Shown in pieces: positions 1 through 7,025 of a stretch of 37,582 nucleotides of DNA. The stretch is from contig NZ_JAGGQW010000052.1 of the NCBI RefSeq assembly GCF_018613065.1, positions 1-37,582 of the forward strand, given 5' to 3'. Position 1 is the stretch's first letter. Every line of letters starts with the position of its first letter. This stretch comes from Bacillus sp. ISL-7. Lineage in GTDB: Bacteria > Bacillota > Bacilli > Bacillales_B > DSM-18226. The notes beneath the pieces are model-generated. The model did not search any database. It was not told where the DNA came from and saw only the letters and a list, made by a program, of their open reading frames with translations. Made by a program: the position numbers and the translations under genes.

Positions 1-5
1 CACTT

Positions 6-431
6 TTAGATTAGCAAATACACATAATCACTTGGGAAGAGTAAATAGTCAAAAAATGTTGTTACACACATTGGTAACAAAATCAAAAAGCCCCACCCAA
101 TCTTCCTCCAATTCACTTTTTTATATGGTGTAATTAAGGTAAGCACACTTCTCCTATGAATCAGCACCATAACCAACGTAATACCAATCAAACAAAAAAC
201 ATTGTAAAGTTGAAGGAATGAATAGTTGATGTAGGGATTAGTCGAAAAAGCTTGGCCTAAATCAGGACTATAAAAACTAGCAGCATTCCCGTCGTGCTCT
301 ACATACCACTTGTAGAATTGCGTAGATAATTTATCACTTAATACTATGGTGGTCAGTAGTAGCAAAAAAGAAATGATATAATTCCACCATTTATTAACAC
401 CCCTATTTGTTTTTAAAAAATTCTCTTCCAA
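6..431 (-). CDS. Truncated membrane protein, CPBP-like N-terminus
   Basis: This 141-residue protein starts at TTG (429-431), chosen because GGGGTGAA lies 8 nt upstream. Three hydrophobic segments are visible at about residues 18-36, 69-92 and 108-131. The segment around RSVLTLITPYKKVNWRKIGW resembles the loop that precedes the catalytic core in CPBP intramembrane proteases (CAAX protease and bacteriocin-processing family). Members of that family are usually 200-300 residues and carry an EExxxR motif and two conserved histidines, none of which is present here. The stop codon lies only 6 bases from the window edge, so I cannot tell whether the gene is truncated or frameshifted just outside. The family assignment is tentative, and a CPBP remnant is the best guess. 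Confidence 0.5.
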   Translation of the reverse strand: MEENFLKTNRGVNKWWNYIISFLLLLTTIVLSDKLSTQFYKWYVEHDGNAASFYSPDLGQAFSTNPYINYSFLQLYNVFCLIGITLVMVLIHRRSVLTLITPYKKVNWRKIGWGFLILLPMCVTTFFDYLLFPSDYVYLLI

Positions 432-522
432 AAGTTATTCACCCCAAGAATGTAATGATAAGAATATTATAATTGAAACAACTGACATAAAAAATAGCCG
501 CCTATAATGACAGCTGGATCTT

Positions 523-550
523 AAACTCTTGCACCCATTAGTTCAGGAAC
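523..550. repeat. Partial copy of dispersed hairpin element
   Basis: The string GCACCCATTAGTTCAGGAA resembles the conserved right end (GCACCCGTTAGCTTAAG) of the dispersed element seen complete at 1233, 1581, 2301 and 3033. Only this end is recognisable here. It sits directly downstream of the stop of the neighbouring minus-strand gene. Confidence 0.4.
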
Positions 551-812
551 TCTTTTTCTTTAAACTCCAGTAAATGACAAGAACTAATGGAATAATAAGT
601 GGAATAACAATAAAAAATGAGAATGTCCAAGCTGTATTCAAAAAAAATACAGCATCACTACAACCCTGCGTCCCACATTCCGTTGCTCGTATTCCTCTTT
701 CATTAATGGCTGAAAAATAACCGATTAGTCGTATTCCGAATAAGAAAAACCATACTATGACAATGGCAATTGAAATTAAAATTAATTTAGACCAAGTTCC
801 TACTCGTTCCAT
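543..812 (-). CDS. Small two-helix membrane protein, unknown function
   Basis: This 89-residue protein starts at ATG with GGAGG 8 nt upstream. It has two strongly hydrophobic segments at about residues 9-33 and 57-84. They are separated by a short loop containing two cysteines (ECGTQGC) that could form a disulfide on the outer face. The C-terminus is basic (LKKKSS), so both termini are probably cytoplasmic. I do not recognise a family. It is one of several short membrane-protein genes separated by dispersed repeats in the first 2.2 kb, and they do not look like an operon because spacing is wide and repeats intervene. Confidence 0.65.
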   Translation of the reverse strand: MERVGTWSKLILISIAIVIVWFFLFGIRLIGYFSAINERGIRATECGTQGCSDAVFFLNTAWTFSFFIVIPLIIPLVLVIYWSLKKKSS

Positions 813-880
813 TTAAAATCCTCCCAAACTACTCAAAAACTTAATCCCCTAATGAACAGAATTATATCATTTTGAAATGG

Positions 881-921
881 TTTCTTCTTCAACATAAGCA
901 CCCGTTAGCTTAAGAAGAAAA
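881..921. repeat. Partial copy of dispersed hairpin element
   Basis: The sequence has outer inverted arms TTTCTTCTT (881-889) and AAGAAGAAA around the conserved right-end string GCACCCGTTAGCTTAAG. It lacks the variable hairpin core of the full copies, so it is a right-end-only copy with its own stem. It lies just downstream of the stop of the CPCC protein gene and may serve as its transcript end. Confidence 0.5.
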
Positions 922-923
922 CA

Positions 924-1190
924 CTAATCAAGTGGTTTCCAATTAAGGTCCCGTTCATCTGTTTTTAAAGGCTTTCTTACATATTTAACTTTTGTAAATT
1001 CTTTTGCACCAAATTCAATAAAGTATTTTTGAGCTTGTCTTAAGGATGGAACATTAGCTCCTCCTTCATAATCGGGGTCATTAAATTGAACTCCATCATC
1101 TTCCCAAAAACAAATATCACATATATCGTAAGTACCTGGTGGTTCTTCGTCTAATGTTTTATATCCGCAACAAGGACAAGTGTATTTCAC
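924..1190 (-). CDS. Cysteine-rich CPCC domain protein
   Basis: This 88-residue soluble protein starts at GTG (1188-1190), with AGAGGTGG upstream fixing the start. The N-terminus CPCCGYKTLDEEPPGTYDIC followed by DICFWEDDG matches the small Cys-rich CPCC family (Pfam PF14206). The CxxC pair at residues 5-8 and the second CxxC in CDIC look like a zinc-ribbon site, and the WEDDGVQ and RQAQKYF segments are typical of the family. Its biochemical role is unknown. In Bacillaceae, genes of this family often sit among toxin-immunity or small hypothetical genes, but nothing here links it to a toxin. The family call is firm and the function is not known. Confidence 0.85.
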   Translation of the reverse strand: MKYTCPCCGYKTLDEEPPGTYDICDICFWEDDGVQFNDPDYEGGANVPSLRQAQKYFIEFGAKEFTKVKYVRKPLKTDERDLNWKPLD

Positions 1191-1232
1191 AGTACCACCT
1201 CTTTTTTTAAAAAATATTATACCGCCTAATGT

Positions 1233-1309
1233 AACTAAGCTGCTTCGTTACTTGAATAAGAAAAAGGCTTTACCCCTATTGAAGTAAAGCACCCAGTTAG
1301 TTGAATAGC
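1233..1309. repeat. Dispersed hairpin element, copy 1
   Basis: The left end CTAAGCTGCTTCGTTACTTG and right end GCACCCAGTTAGTTGAAT flank an AAGAAAAA tract and a perfect 7-bp stem, GCTTTAC (1267-1273) with GTAAAGC (1284-1290). The ends match the copies at 1581 and 3033, but the stem sequence is different. It lies between two minus-strand genes. Confidence 0.65.
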
Positions 1310-1312
1310 TAT

Positions 1313-1525
1313 TTATTTTCCAAAGATAAAGAAATACAGTGCTAATACATATATACAAATATATATCCAAGAACCTATTATCGATAAAAAGTTAAAACAT
1401 CCTTTATCTTTTCTATTTAGTATTACATTTAAAATAGCCAATATTACCACTACAATAAATAAAGGTGCTACCGCTAATTTTGAGATAAGTTCTGGAAAGG
1501 GCATTTCAATTAATTTGTCATCCAC
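1313..1525 (-). CDS. Small two-helix membrane protein, unknown function
   Basis: This 70-residue protein starts at GTG (1523-1525). AGGGGGA lies about 6 nt upstream and supports this start. An overlapping ATG is in another frame. Hydrophobic segments span about residues 16-36 and 46-68, with a short basic loop (NRKDKG) between them, which puts that loop in the cytoplasm. I recognise no family. The stop lies only a few bases from a dispersed hairpin element that could act as its terminator. Confidence 0.6.
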   Translation of the reverse strand: MDDKLIEMPFPELISKLAVAPLFIVVVILAILNVILNRKDKGCFNFLSIIGSWIYICIYVLALYFFIFGK

Positions 1526-1580
1526 ATTTTCTCCCCCTAACTTAAGTCTAATATTAGCATAATTATCTAATTCCTTGTTC

Positions 1581-1654
1581 CACTAACCTGCTCCGTTACT
1601 TCAATAAGAAAAAGCATTACCGTTGTTCCAGTAATGCACCCGTTAGCTTAAGTG
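1581..1654. repeat. Dispersed hairpin element, copy 2
   Basis: The left end CACTAACCTGCTCCGTTACT and right end GCACCCGTTAGCTTAAGTG are imperfect inverted repeats. Between them lie AAGAAAAA and a perfect 7-bp stem, GCATTAC (1614-1620) with GTAATGC (1631-1637), loop CGTTGTTCCA. The core is identical to the copy at 3033, while the copies at 1233 and 2301 have other stems in the same frame. Confidence 0.7.
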
Positions 1655-1713
1655 CAAAACTTCACATATACTATCAATTTAACATAACTAACAATTTTAT
1701 CCCTTTAACCCAT

Positions 1714-2175
1714 CTAGTAATTTTTTCCCTTTTCAATGAGGTACTGAAATCCATATAACAATGGCGACTTAAGAAACATATAAAGGAAAAATTGAATTTT
1801 ATTAAACCGAACGAGTGTAACTAGTTTTAATTTTTTTAAAAAGCTCATGATTAGTATGGCAAACATACCATCTACTATTGCATTTAGTGTAATAAAACGT
1901 TTAAAATTTCCATATGTCCATTTTAAAATCCACATTGAACCTACCAAAAAAGGTCCTATATAAAAAGGTAATGCTACTGAAATATATGGATTTTTTTTAT
2001 AAAAAACCCACCATTTGCGTTTCTTCCCAATTTGGGCGAAAAGATTTTCTATGATTACAATAAAAATTGATGCAGGAAGGAATTTCTTAATATTACGTCC
2101 CCCTAAAAAAGGGAGTGTTAACCATACTAATATGACCATAAGAGCATTAAGTAACCACTGATTTTTATTTGACAT
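1714..2175 (-). CDS. Multi-spanning membrane protein, unknown function
   Basis: This 153-residue integral membrane protein starts at ATG with GAGGAGGG upstream. About four hydrophobic segments are visible, near residues 8-26, 32-48, 67-86 and 98-115, followed by an amphipathic C-terminal stretch ending in LLYGFQYLIEKGKNY. It resembles the short CBO0543-type membrane hypotheticals of spore-forming Firmicutes in layout and in the WxxxxKxPY motif region, but I cannot assign a role. It is monocistronic, with dispersed repeat copies on either side. Confidence 0.65.
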   Translation of the reverse strand: MSNKNQWLLNALMVILVWLTLPFLGGRNIKKFLPASIFIVIIENLFAQIGKKRKWWVFYKKNPYISVALPFYIGPFLVGSMWILKWTYGNFKRFITLNAIVDGMFAILIMSFLKKLKLVTLVRFNKIQFFLYMFLKSPLLYGFQYLIEKGKNY

Positions 2176-2300
2176 ATTTAACCCTCCTCTTTCTTTAGCT
2201 TTTTCTTTATATTTATTAAGTATTCATTTTATGTCGTAAGTTGTTCTTCGCTAATCTCCCACCACCACCACAAAAAAACGCTTTTCTTGTCTGCCTACTT

Positions 2301-2394
2301 CTTCTTAAGTTAAACTGCCTGTTAGCCAAGAAAAAAGACCGCCGCAGCGGTCATTTGCCGAAATCAACTAAAGCACCTGTTATCTTAAGTACAT
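2301..2394. repeat. Dispersed hairpin element, copy 3
   Basis: The left end CTTAAGTTAAACTGCCTGTT and right end GCACCTGTTATCTTAAGTAC match the other copies. The core is a different, GC-rich hairpin: GACCGC (2337-2342), loop CGCA, GCGGTC (2347-2352). A spurious open frame (2241-2462) crosses it. This copy shows most clearly that the ends are conserved while the stem changes. Confidence 0.65.
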
Positions 2395-2463
2395 TGCTTC
2401 ACAATATCTTCAAAAATAAACCAAGAATAGATTGTATTTTTTCACAAATATTACAACTATAAG

Positions 2464-2473
2464 GAGGTGACAT
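2464..2473 (+). promoter_or_regulatory. Near-perfect Shine-Dalgarno sequence
   Basis: AAGGAGGTGA, close to the full complement of the 16S rRNA 3' end, ends 4 bases before the ATG of the downstream secreted protein. This predicts strong translation initiation and fixes the start at 2474. Confidence 0.75.
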
Positions 2474-2959
2474 ATGAAAATTTTCAAAAAATCACTTTTA
2501 ACCTTAGTTTTTATCTTCCTTTTTTGTACACATTTTGTATTTGCAGAAGAGTATCACCGCAAAGGATATAGTGATGATTTATACCGTGTAACAAATGATG
2601 TGCCACAAGAACAACATTTTAAAAATTTTATGTTAGACCTTTTAATCCCTGAAATACTTAATGCTGCAAGGAAAAAATACAATGATGAATCCATAAGTGG
2701 AATGTCCTTTGATTGGGAAAATCACTATAATGTTGTGGAAATTAAAGAATCACATCTCCAAGAATATCTTCATGAGTATCCATACATGGTTATAGTCACT
2801 GTTTCTCCGCATAGCGGGGGTATTAAGAATCGTAAATTCTATGGTACTGATAAATTAACATTTGGCATTGAACCAAATTTATTTTGGAGAGATATCAAGG
2901 AACGTCCTGCTATAAAGTTAATTGATTATCAGCATTTAAAATCTTCCAAAAGTCCTTAG
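2474..2959 (+). CDS. Secreted hypothetical protein, distantly DUF3888-like
   Basis: This 161-residue protein has a clear signal peptide: KKS at residues 5-7, then a hydrophobic core to about residue 23, with cleavage expected after VFA. The mature part begins EEYHRKGY. The segment FMLDLLIPEILNAARKKY resembles the start of the DUF3888 domain (acidic-LL-P-I-A-KKY), and the later VIVTVSPHSGG and KLTFGIE strands fit the second half of that fold. The TGPHNPP motif of typical members is absent, so the relation is distant. It is the only plus-strand gene in the first 12 kb and has a strong RBS. A second, broken DUF3888 gene lies 165 bp downstream on the opposite strand. A Rho-independent terminator overlaps its stop codon. 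Confidence 0.65.
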   Translation: MKIFKKSLLTLVFIFLFCTHFVFAEEYHRKGYSDDLYRVTNDVPQEQHFKNFMLDLLIPEILNAARKKYNDESISGMSFDWENHYNVVEIKESHLQEYLHEYPYMVIVTVSPHSGGIKNRKFYGTDKLTFGIEPNLFWRDIKERPAIKLIDYQHLKSSKSP

Positions 2960-2986
2960 ATCTCCTGTATAGAGGTCTTTTTTTCT
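2958..2986 (+). terminator. Rho-independent terminator overlapping stop codon
   Basis: AGATCTC (2958-2964) pairs with GAGGTCT (2972-2978) with one G-U pair, followed directly by a run of T. The stem begins inside the TAG stop of the secreted protein gene. Confidence 0.75.
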
Positions 2987-3032
2987 CTTAATACGAATCT
3001 GGTTCAATTGGAACGTAAGAAGTCATCTTTCT

Positions 3033-3108
3033 CTTCAACTAACCTGACCCTTACTTGAAGAAGAAAAAAGCATTACCGTTGTTCCAGTAATGCACCCATT
3101 AATTGAAG
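3033..3108. repeat. Dispersed hairpin element, copy 4
   Basis: The left end CAACTAACCTGACCCTTACT and right end GCACCCATTAATTGAAGAAG flank the stem GCATTAC (3070-3076) with GTAATGC (3087-3093). The core and loop are identical to copy 2 at 1581. It lies between two convergent genes. Confidence 0.65.
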
Positions 3109-3124
3109 AAGACGATTTTAAAAA

Positions 3125-3505
3125 TCAGCCTTCAACTATAGTTACAGTAACCCCATCTAACTTTACATCAAAAGTTATAGTAACTGGACCTTCTGGTGGA
3201 TTATGCGGACCTGTATAAGTATCATATTTAACCTTTATTGTAAAATCATATTGAGAATATCCTCCAGTTTATCGATTCACTTCTAATATTTGTGCATTCC
3301 ATAACCCATAACTACGAGATGGATACTTATTTTTTATCGCTTTCCTCGCATATGGGTCTAATAAAACTAAAAAACCATCATAAAAATCAGTATGTTTTTC
3401 CTCCCTAGTAATATTAGTCTCTGCGACTACTTGGTAAGACAATGATAAATTCCAGAATAACAAACATATAACAAGTGAAATTAGAATCCGTTTCATATAA
3501 ATCAC
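3125..3505 (-). pseudogene. DUF3888 secreted protein interrupted by a stop codon
   Basis: The reading frame runs 126 codons from ATG (3503-3505) to TGA (3125-3127) with a single in-frame TAA at 3269-3271. Before the stop it encodes a signal peptide (MIYMKRILISLVICLLFWNL) and the first half of a DUF3888 domain, ending LWNAQILEVNR. After the stop the same frame continues TGGYSQYDFTIKVKYDTYTG and then PHNPPEG and VTITFDVK, the hallmark second half of DUF3888. There is no frameshift, so one base change (for example AAA, CAA or GAA to TAA) explains the break. The AGGTGA Shine-Dalgarno is intact. The loss is probably recent, or could be a sequencing error. Confidence 0.8.
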
Positions 3506-3540
3506 CTCTGAACTATTCTTCCTGAATGATAATTTTCTTA

Positions 3541-3570
3541 TTCCACTAAACTGCCCGTTAGTTTAAGTGA
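3541..3570. repeat. Partial copy of dispersed hairpin element
   Basis: TTCCACTAAACTGCCCGTTA followed by GTTTAAGTGA combines the left-end and right-end strings with no core between them. This is what is left if the variable hairpin is removed. It lies just upstream of the broken DUF3888 gene. Confidence 0.5.
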
Positions 3571-3750
3571 AAAACTTCACAAACATTCTTAGATCAGTAT
3601 TCTTACTCTTACTGTTTCCTCCTCAATCTGGCTCGTTTGTGGAATAGTGACTGGGGTTTTTAAAAATTTATTATCATGGAATCAGTAGATTTTTTTAAAA
3701 ACTTGTCTTTATTTCACCATAAGGTTCAACATAAGCTTTCTCACAGCAAT

Positions 3751-3779
3751 TTAAAAGCGTAAAATGGTTACGCTTTAAA
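3751..3779. terminator. Hairpin terminator at end of degraded gene
   Basis: AAAGCGTAA and TTACGCTTT form a 9-bp stem with loop AATGG, flanked by A and T runs. It overlaps the stop of the degraded minus-strand gene that follows and would end its transcript. Confidence 0.55.
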
Positions 3780-4022
3780 AGGGCAAATTCCTATAATCTT
3801 TCTCTGCTTTTCTTATTTCCGATTCTTCCACCTGCTTGACTAAATCGGTAATATCCTTATTACAATAACCTTTTCCAACCGAGCATGATATGACATTTCT
3901 TTTTTAATCTATTTCCAAAACTCTAAAGCGATTTTCTCCGGTTTTCGACCTTTTAAAGGGAAAGAAGCTTTCTGAAATGCGTTGCTATCAGCTTCGTAAT
4001 GTATTTCTATTGTCACATCCAT
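3775..4022 (-). pseudogene. Degraded small soluble protein gene
   Basis: From ATG at 4020-4022, preceded by AAGGAGCG, the frame reads MDVTIEIHYEADSNAFQKAS and continues to LEFWK, then hits an in-frame TAG. It continues IKKEMSYHARLEKV, then needs a frameshift to read CNKDITDLVKQVEESEIRKA and on to NLPF and a stop at 3775-3777. The intact ancestor would be about 82 residues, beginning with a beta-rich stretch and ending in a charged helix. I do not recognise the family with confidence. Both a nonsense codon and a frameshift show that the gene is dead. It lies beside a broken recombinase, so it may be cargo of the same lost element. Confidence 0.6.
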
Positions 4023-4194
4023 TTCTTCGCTCCTTACTTATTAATTAATAAGTATACGGCACGGTTTTATTACATATCAAAAAAATCTTCATATGTTACA
4101 TTGCTTTTAAATTTTTTAAGAAACTTAACTATTTTTTGGCCGTACCCAAAGTGGATTGGTAATCGAAATCAGTACACAAGACGAGTTTCTTCTA

Positions 4195-4814
4195 TTATAT
4201 ATAGGTACTTTCTGATTCTCTGTCGTACTCTATAACCAGCTTATAAAAAGTTGTCTTCTTAACACCGATATCTTTCATTGCTTTCACAGCTGTAATCTCC
4301 CCCGATTTCCATCGATGATAGGCTTGCTTAAACTCTTCAGTAATGGTAGATTTTGGTCGACCAAATGCAACACCCTTTTGCAAAGCCACATCAATTCCTT
4401 CACGCTGCCGTTTTCGAATTCGATCTCGTTCTTCTTGTGCCATCCAGGAAAGAATCTTTAAAACTAAATCAGCTATGAAGGTCCCCAAGCTATCCTTATA
4501 CTGTGTCGGATCCAATAAAGGCATGTCTAAAACGACGATGTCCGCCTGAATATTTTTCGTAATGTCATTCCACTCATGAAGATCTCTTCTTTGTTCCGTC
4601 CAAAACGGTCAAGTGAATGGATATAAAGAATATCCCCTTTACGAATGATGCGTTTCAACAATTGATACTGGACACGGTCAAAATCTTTTCCGCTCTGTTT
4701 ATCCATAAAAATATCACGTTGGTCGACTCCCATTTTTTTCATGGCTTCAAGTTGTCGGCCTTCATTTTGATCTTTGCTGCTGACTCGTATGTACCCAAAT
4801 TTCCGAACGTCCAT
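4195..4814 (-). pseudogene. Serine recombinase (resolvase/invertase), frameshifted
   Basis: The N-terminal frame (start ATG at 4812-4814, GGGAG upstream) encodes KFGYIRVSSKDQNEGRQLEA with the catalytic serine in the RVSS motif, then the HSLDRFGRN motif of the resolvase catalytic domain. It then runs out of frame at about 4588. In the next frame the protein resumes HEWNDITKNIQADIVVLDMP and LLDPTQYKDSLGTFIADLVL, followed by the long E helix (MAQEERDRIRKRQREGI), GRPKS and a C-terminal helix-turn-helix. One lost base restores a protein of about 206 residues, the usual length for Tn3-type resolvases. Repeated arm sequences just upstream look like its res site. Activity is unlikely unless the shift is a sequencing error. 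Confidence 0.85.
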
Positions 4815-4985
4815 TTTTTACTCCCTTTCTGGCTCATTTTATCTCTTATTCTACCAAAACCGTCCGTAAAAGTGGTTAAAAAATCCCAAACGTTCGCAAA
4901 TGATTTTCAAACTTAAACGAACGTAAAAAACGGCCCTTTTTGTGCTAAAACAAACCGTTCTTAAAGTGTACTTTTTCGAACAGGT
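4799..4985. promoter_or_regulatory. Putative res site: repeated ACGTTCGNAAA arms
   Basis: Several copies of an 11-bp arm lie upstream of the recombinase: CCGTCCGTAAA at 4860-4870, ACGTTCGCAAA at 4890-4900, its inverted partner TAAACGAACGT at 4914-4924, CCGTTCTTAAA at 4955-4965 and inverted TTTTCGAACAG at 4973-4983. A further inverted arm at 4800-4810 overlaps the recombinase start. Arms B/C and D/E make two inverted pairs about 30-35 bp long, as in resolvase-binding subsites. Binding by the adjacent recombinase is inferred from position and layout. Confidence 0.55.
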
Positions 4986-5056
4986 AAACAGTAAGAAAAG
5001 TAAAAAATTCTCCCCTTACAGAGGACACTGTAAAACACTTAAATTTTTTAGAAGAA

Positions 5057-5078
5057 ACGCCCTTCGGGGAGTTTTTTT
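5057..5078 (+). terminator. Orphan plus-strand terminator
   Basis: ACGCCC and GGGAGT, with one mismatch, flank a TTCG tetraloop and are followed by seven T residues. No plus-strand gene ends nearby, so it is probably a leftover of a deleted gene. Confidence 0.6.
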
Positions 5079-5344
5079 GTTAAAATAAAGGTAAATCATT
5101 TAATTATTGGAGTTTAGTAATCGGAATGTCTTGTGTGTAAATACGATTGAAACATTTATCGGAAAGTTAATATGTAATCGTGAATACGACTTTAGATTGC
5201 CTTCCTCACTTTTTATCCTCCTATTATTGTCTAATATACTCAACATCATTGATTTTCCACCCTTGGTCTTTTATATACATAACTTCGCTGCCACTTATAA
5301 TCCCAAGGGGCTGTTCGAAAAAATTTCAATCCTAACATCGAACA

Positions 5345-5565
5345 AACTCTCTTTTTAATAGCCTTATTTGGATGTCTATAGGCATCTTTTTCTCTTTCCC
5401 CAACACTTCAATCGATATAGGACAACGAGGTTCTTGTCTACTGTGATAAAGCGGAGCTTTAAAATATGAAAAGACAGCAAAGCTTTCTTAAAGAAACGCT
5501 TTGCAGCCTTATGATTTCTTGCTTTACTTAAATAAAAATCAATCGTATTTCCTTCTGAATCAACG
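5345..5565 (-). mobile_element. IS6-family transposase remnant
   Basis: Reading leftwards, one frame gives HVDSEGNTIDFYLSKARNHK followed by AAKRFFKKALLSFHILKLRF and ITVDKN. This is the D-S-x-G-x-T-x-D-F-x-L core of IS6/IS240/IS26-type DDE transposases, including the second catalytic aspartate in TVDKN. After a frameshift the next frame continues IEVLGKEKKMPIDIQIR, matching the family segment that precedes the last catalytic glutamate. The N-terminal third and the C-terminus are missing, and stop codons lie just upstream. No convincing pair of terminal repeats remains. The fragment is an old relic and cannot act by itself. Confidence 0.75.
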
Positions 5566-5711
5566 TGCGTTATTATTACATCACTGACTCTTTACTTATC
5601 TTGAAGTTTTTTGACCAGAACCAACATTTTTGTTGCACCATGACCAGATACTAGCGAAAAGGTAAGGGATGTAGAAAATACTCTAACACCAAAATCCTTG
5701 CTTTTTTATTC

Positions 5712-6644
5712 TTACCTCGCCCATGCAGCAATGGTTGTTATGTCCTCCGGTTTTGTCCTGCAGCAGCCGCCAATCAATCGGGCACCGCATTCATACCAGT
5801 GATGGGTACTGTCGCTGTAAGTTTCTTCGGATGATGCCCCATGCCATGTTTTGGTGACTGCATCGTACTGCTCGCCTAAATTTGGATATACGATGATGGG
5901 TTTGACTGTGTGACTGTGCACTTTTTTTATTAGCGAAGAAATGTACTGGGGCCGCGTGCAGTTTATTCCGACGGCAGCCACTTGATCATGTTTATCCAGC
6001 CATTCTGCACATTCAGCAACCGGGGTTCCATCACTAATATGCAGCTCGTCTTTTGCACTGAAGCTGATCCATGCATAGGTTCTGGGAAACTCTTCTAATA
6101 ACCTGACGATTGCTCTGGCCTCCATCAGACATGGAATAGTTTCGCAGGCCAGGATATCGGCACCGGCATCAATCAGGGCTTTCATACGGGGCCTATGGAA
6201 ACTCATAAGTTTATCTTCGGTCATCGTATAGTCTCCTCGATATTCAGATCCGTCAGCAAGGAATGCGCCATATGGCCCTACTGAACCGGCTACTAAAGGC
6301 TTCGATCGGTTTGACCGGTTCTCGGATTTTCCCCAGAATTCATCGCGTGCTTTTAAGGCTATCTGGACGGATTTCTTTATGAGAAATAGCGCTTCAGCCT
6401 CGCTTAAACCGCGTCGGGCAAATCCTTCGACAGTTGCCTGGTAACTGGCGGTGATAGCACAGTCAGCTCCCGCTGTAAAATAATCCGTATGTACCTGTTT
6501 GATAAGCTCCGGATTTTCCATAAGTATGGTTGCCGACCAAAGGCTGTCGTTCAAATCACAGCCATGACGCTCAAGCTCAGTAGCCATTGCACCGTCAAGT
6601 ATAACTAGCGGGAATTTCTGTAATATGTTTTCAATAGGATTCAT
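5712..6644 (-). CDS. mmuM: Homocysteine S-methyltransferase
   Basis: This 310-residue protein of the Pfam S-methyl_trans family transfers a methyl group from S-methylmethionine (or SAM) to homocysteine to give methionine in the cytoplasm. The N-terminal LDGAMATELERHG motif opens the TIM barrel. The zinc ligands are visible as Cys229 (GINCTRP) and Cys294-Cys295 (GGCCRT), which place it in the MmuM/YbgG group. Its length is normal for the family. The ATG start has GGAGG 7 nt upstream. It follows an MmuP-like permease gene on the same strand after a 381-nt gap, so it may have its own promoter. Import of S-methylmethionine by the permease would feed this enzyme. I see no SAM riboswitch or T-box ahead of it. 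Confidence 0.92.
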   Translation of the reverse strand: MNPIENILQKFPLVILDGAMATELERHGCDLNDSLWSATILMENPELIKQVHTDYFTAGADCAITASYQATVEGFARRGLSEAEALFLIKKSVQIALKARDEFWGKSENRSNRSKPLVAGSVGPYGAFLADGSEYRGDYTMTEDKLMSFHRPRMKALIDAGADILACETIPCLMEARAIVRLLEEFPRTYAWISFSAKDELHISDGTPVAECAEWLDKHDQVAAVGINCTRPQYISSLIKKVHSHTVKPIIVYPNLGEQYDAVTKTWHGASSEETYSDSTHHWYECGARLIGGCCRTKPEDITTIAAWAR

Positions 6645-7025
6645 TGTAGTACCTCCGCTACAGTCAATTTTCTGTGATCCCGTAGAAATGATGAAAGGAC
6701 GAGGACTTTCTATTTCTTATATCATCAGTGTCTGAGTTCATCAATATAGACCAAAGTTGGAAAAATGTCTTGGCCGTTACTTAAGTTAAACAGATTTTAG
6801 GTAGAGTCGAAGCGATGAATTTGGTTAGAAAGGACAGATTCTCCTGTGGGGAAGCCTGTCCAAAGTCAGGTGAAATTCATTCAGCAATGGATTGGATTAA
6901 TAGCTTAACAGTCTGACAACCGAAGATTTTGTACGTTTTTTTATTTTATTTACAGTTTTTTACACCTCTCCCGATAGTATCAGTAGTATATTCCAGTTTA
7001 ATGGATCTCTTACACTAGACCCTCT
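6645..7025. other. Non-coding gap with nested inverted repeats
   Basis: There is no credible reading frame in this 381-nt gap between mmuP and mmuM. A nested structure is visible: an outer stem ATGAATTT (6815-6822) with AAATTCAT (6873-6880), and an inner stem GGACAG (6832-6837) with CTGTCC (6856-6861). The string CGTTACTTAAGTTAAAC near 6775 resembles the ends of the dispersed element at 1-3.6 kb. No S-box, T-box or T-tract terminator motif was found. Confidence 0.4.

Noticed and set aside
2241..2462. 73-codon plus-strand open frame
   Set aside because: It runs across the dispersed repeat and its hairpin, has no RBS and shows no protein-like features.
523..3570. CRISPR array
   Set aside because: The repeats are widely and unevenly spaced, separated by genes, carry internal hairpins and have no uniform spacers or cas genes.
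5107..5358. 83-codon plus-strand open frame
   Set aside because: No RBS or recognisable domain; its end overlaps the tail of the IS6 relic, which is on the other strand.
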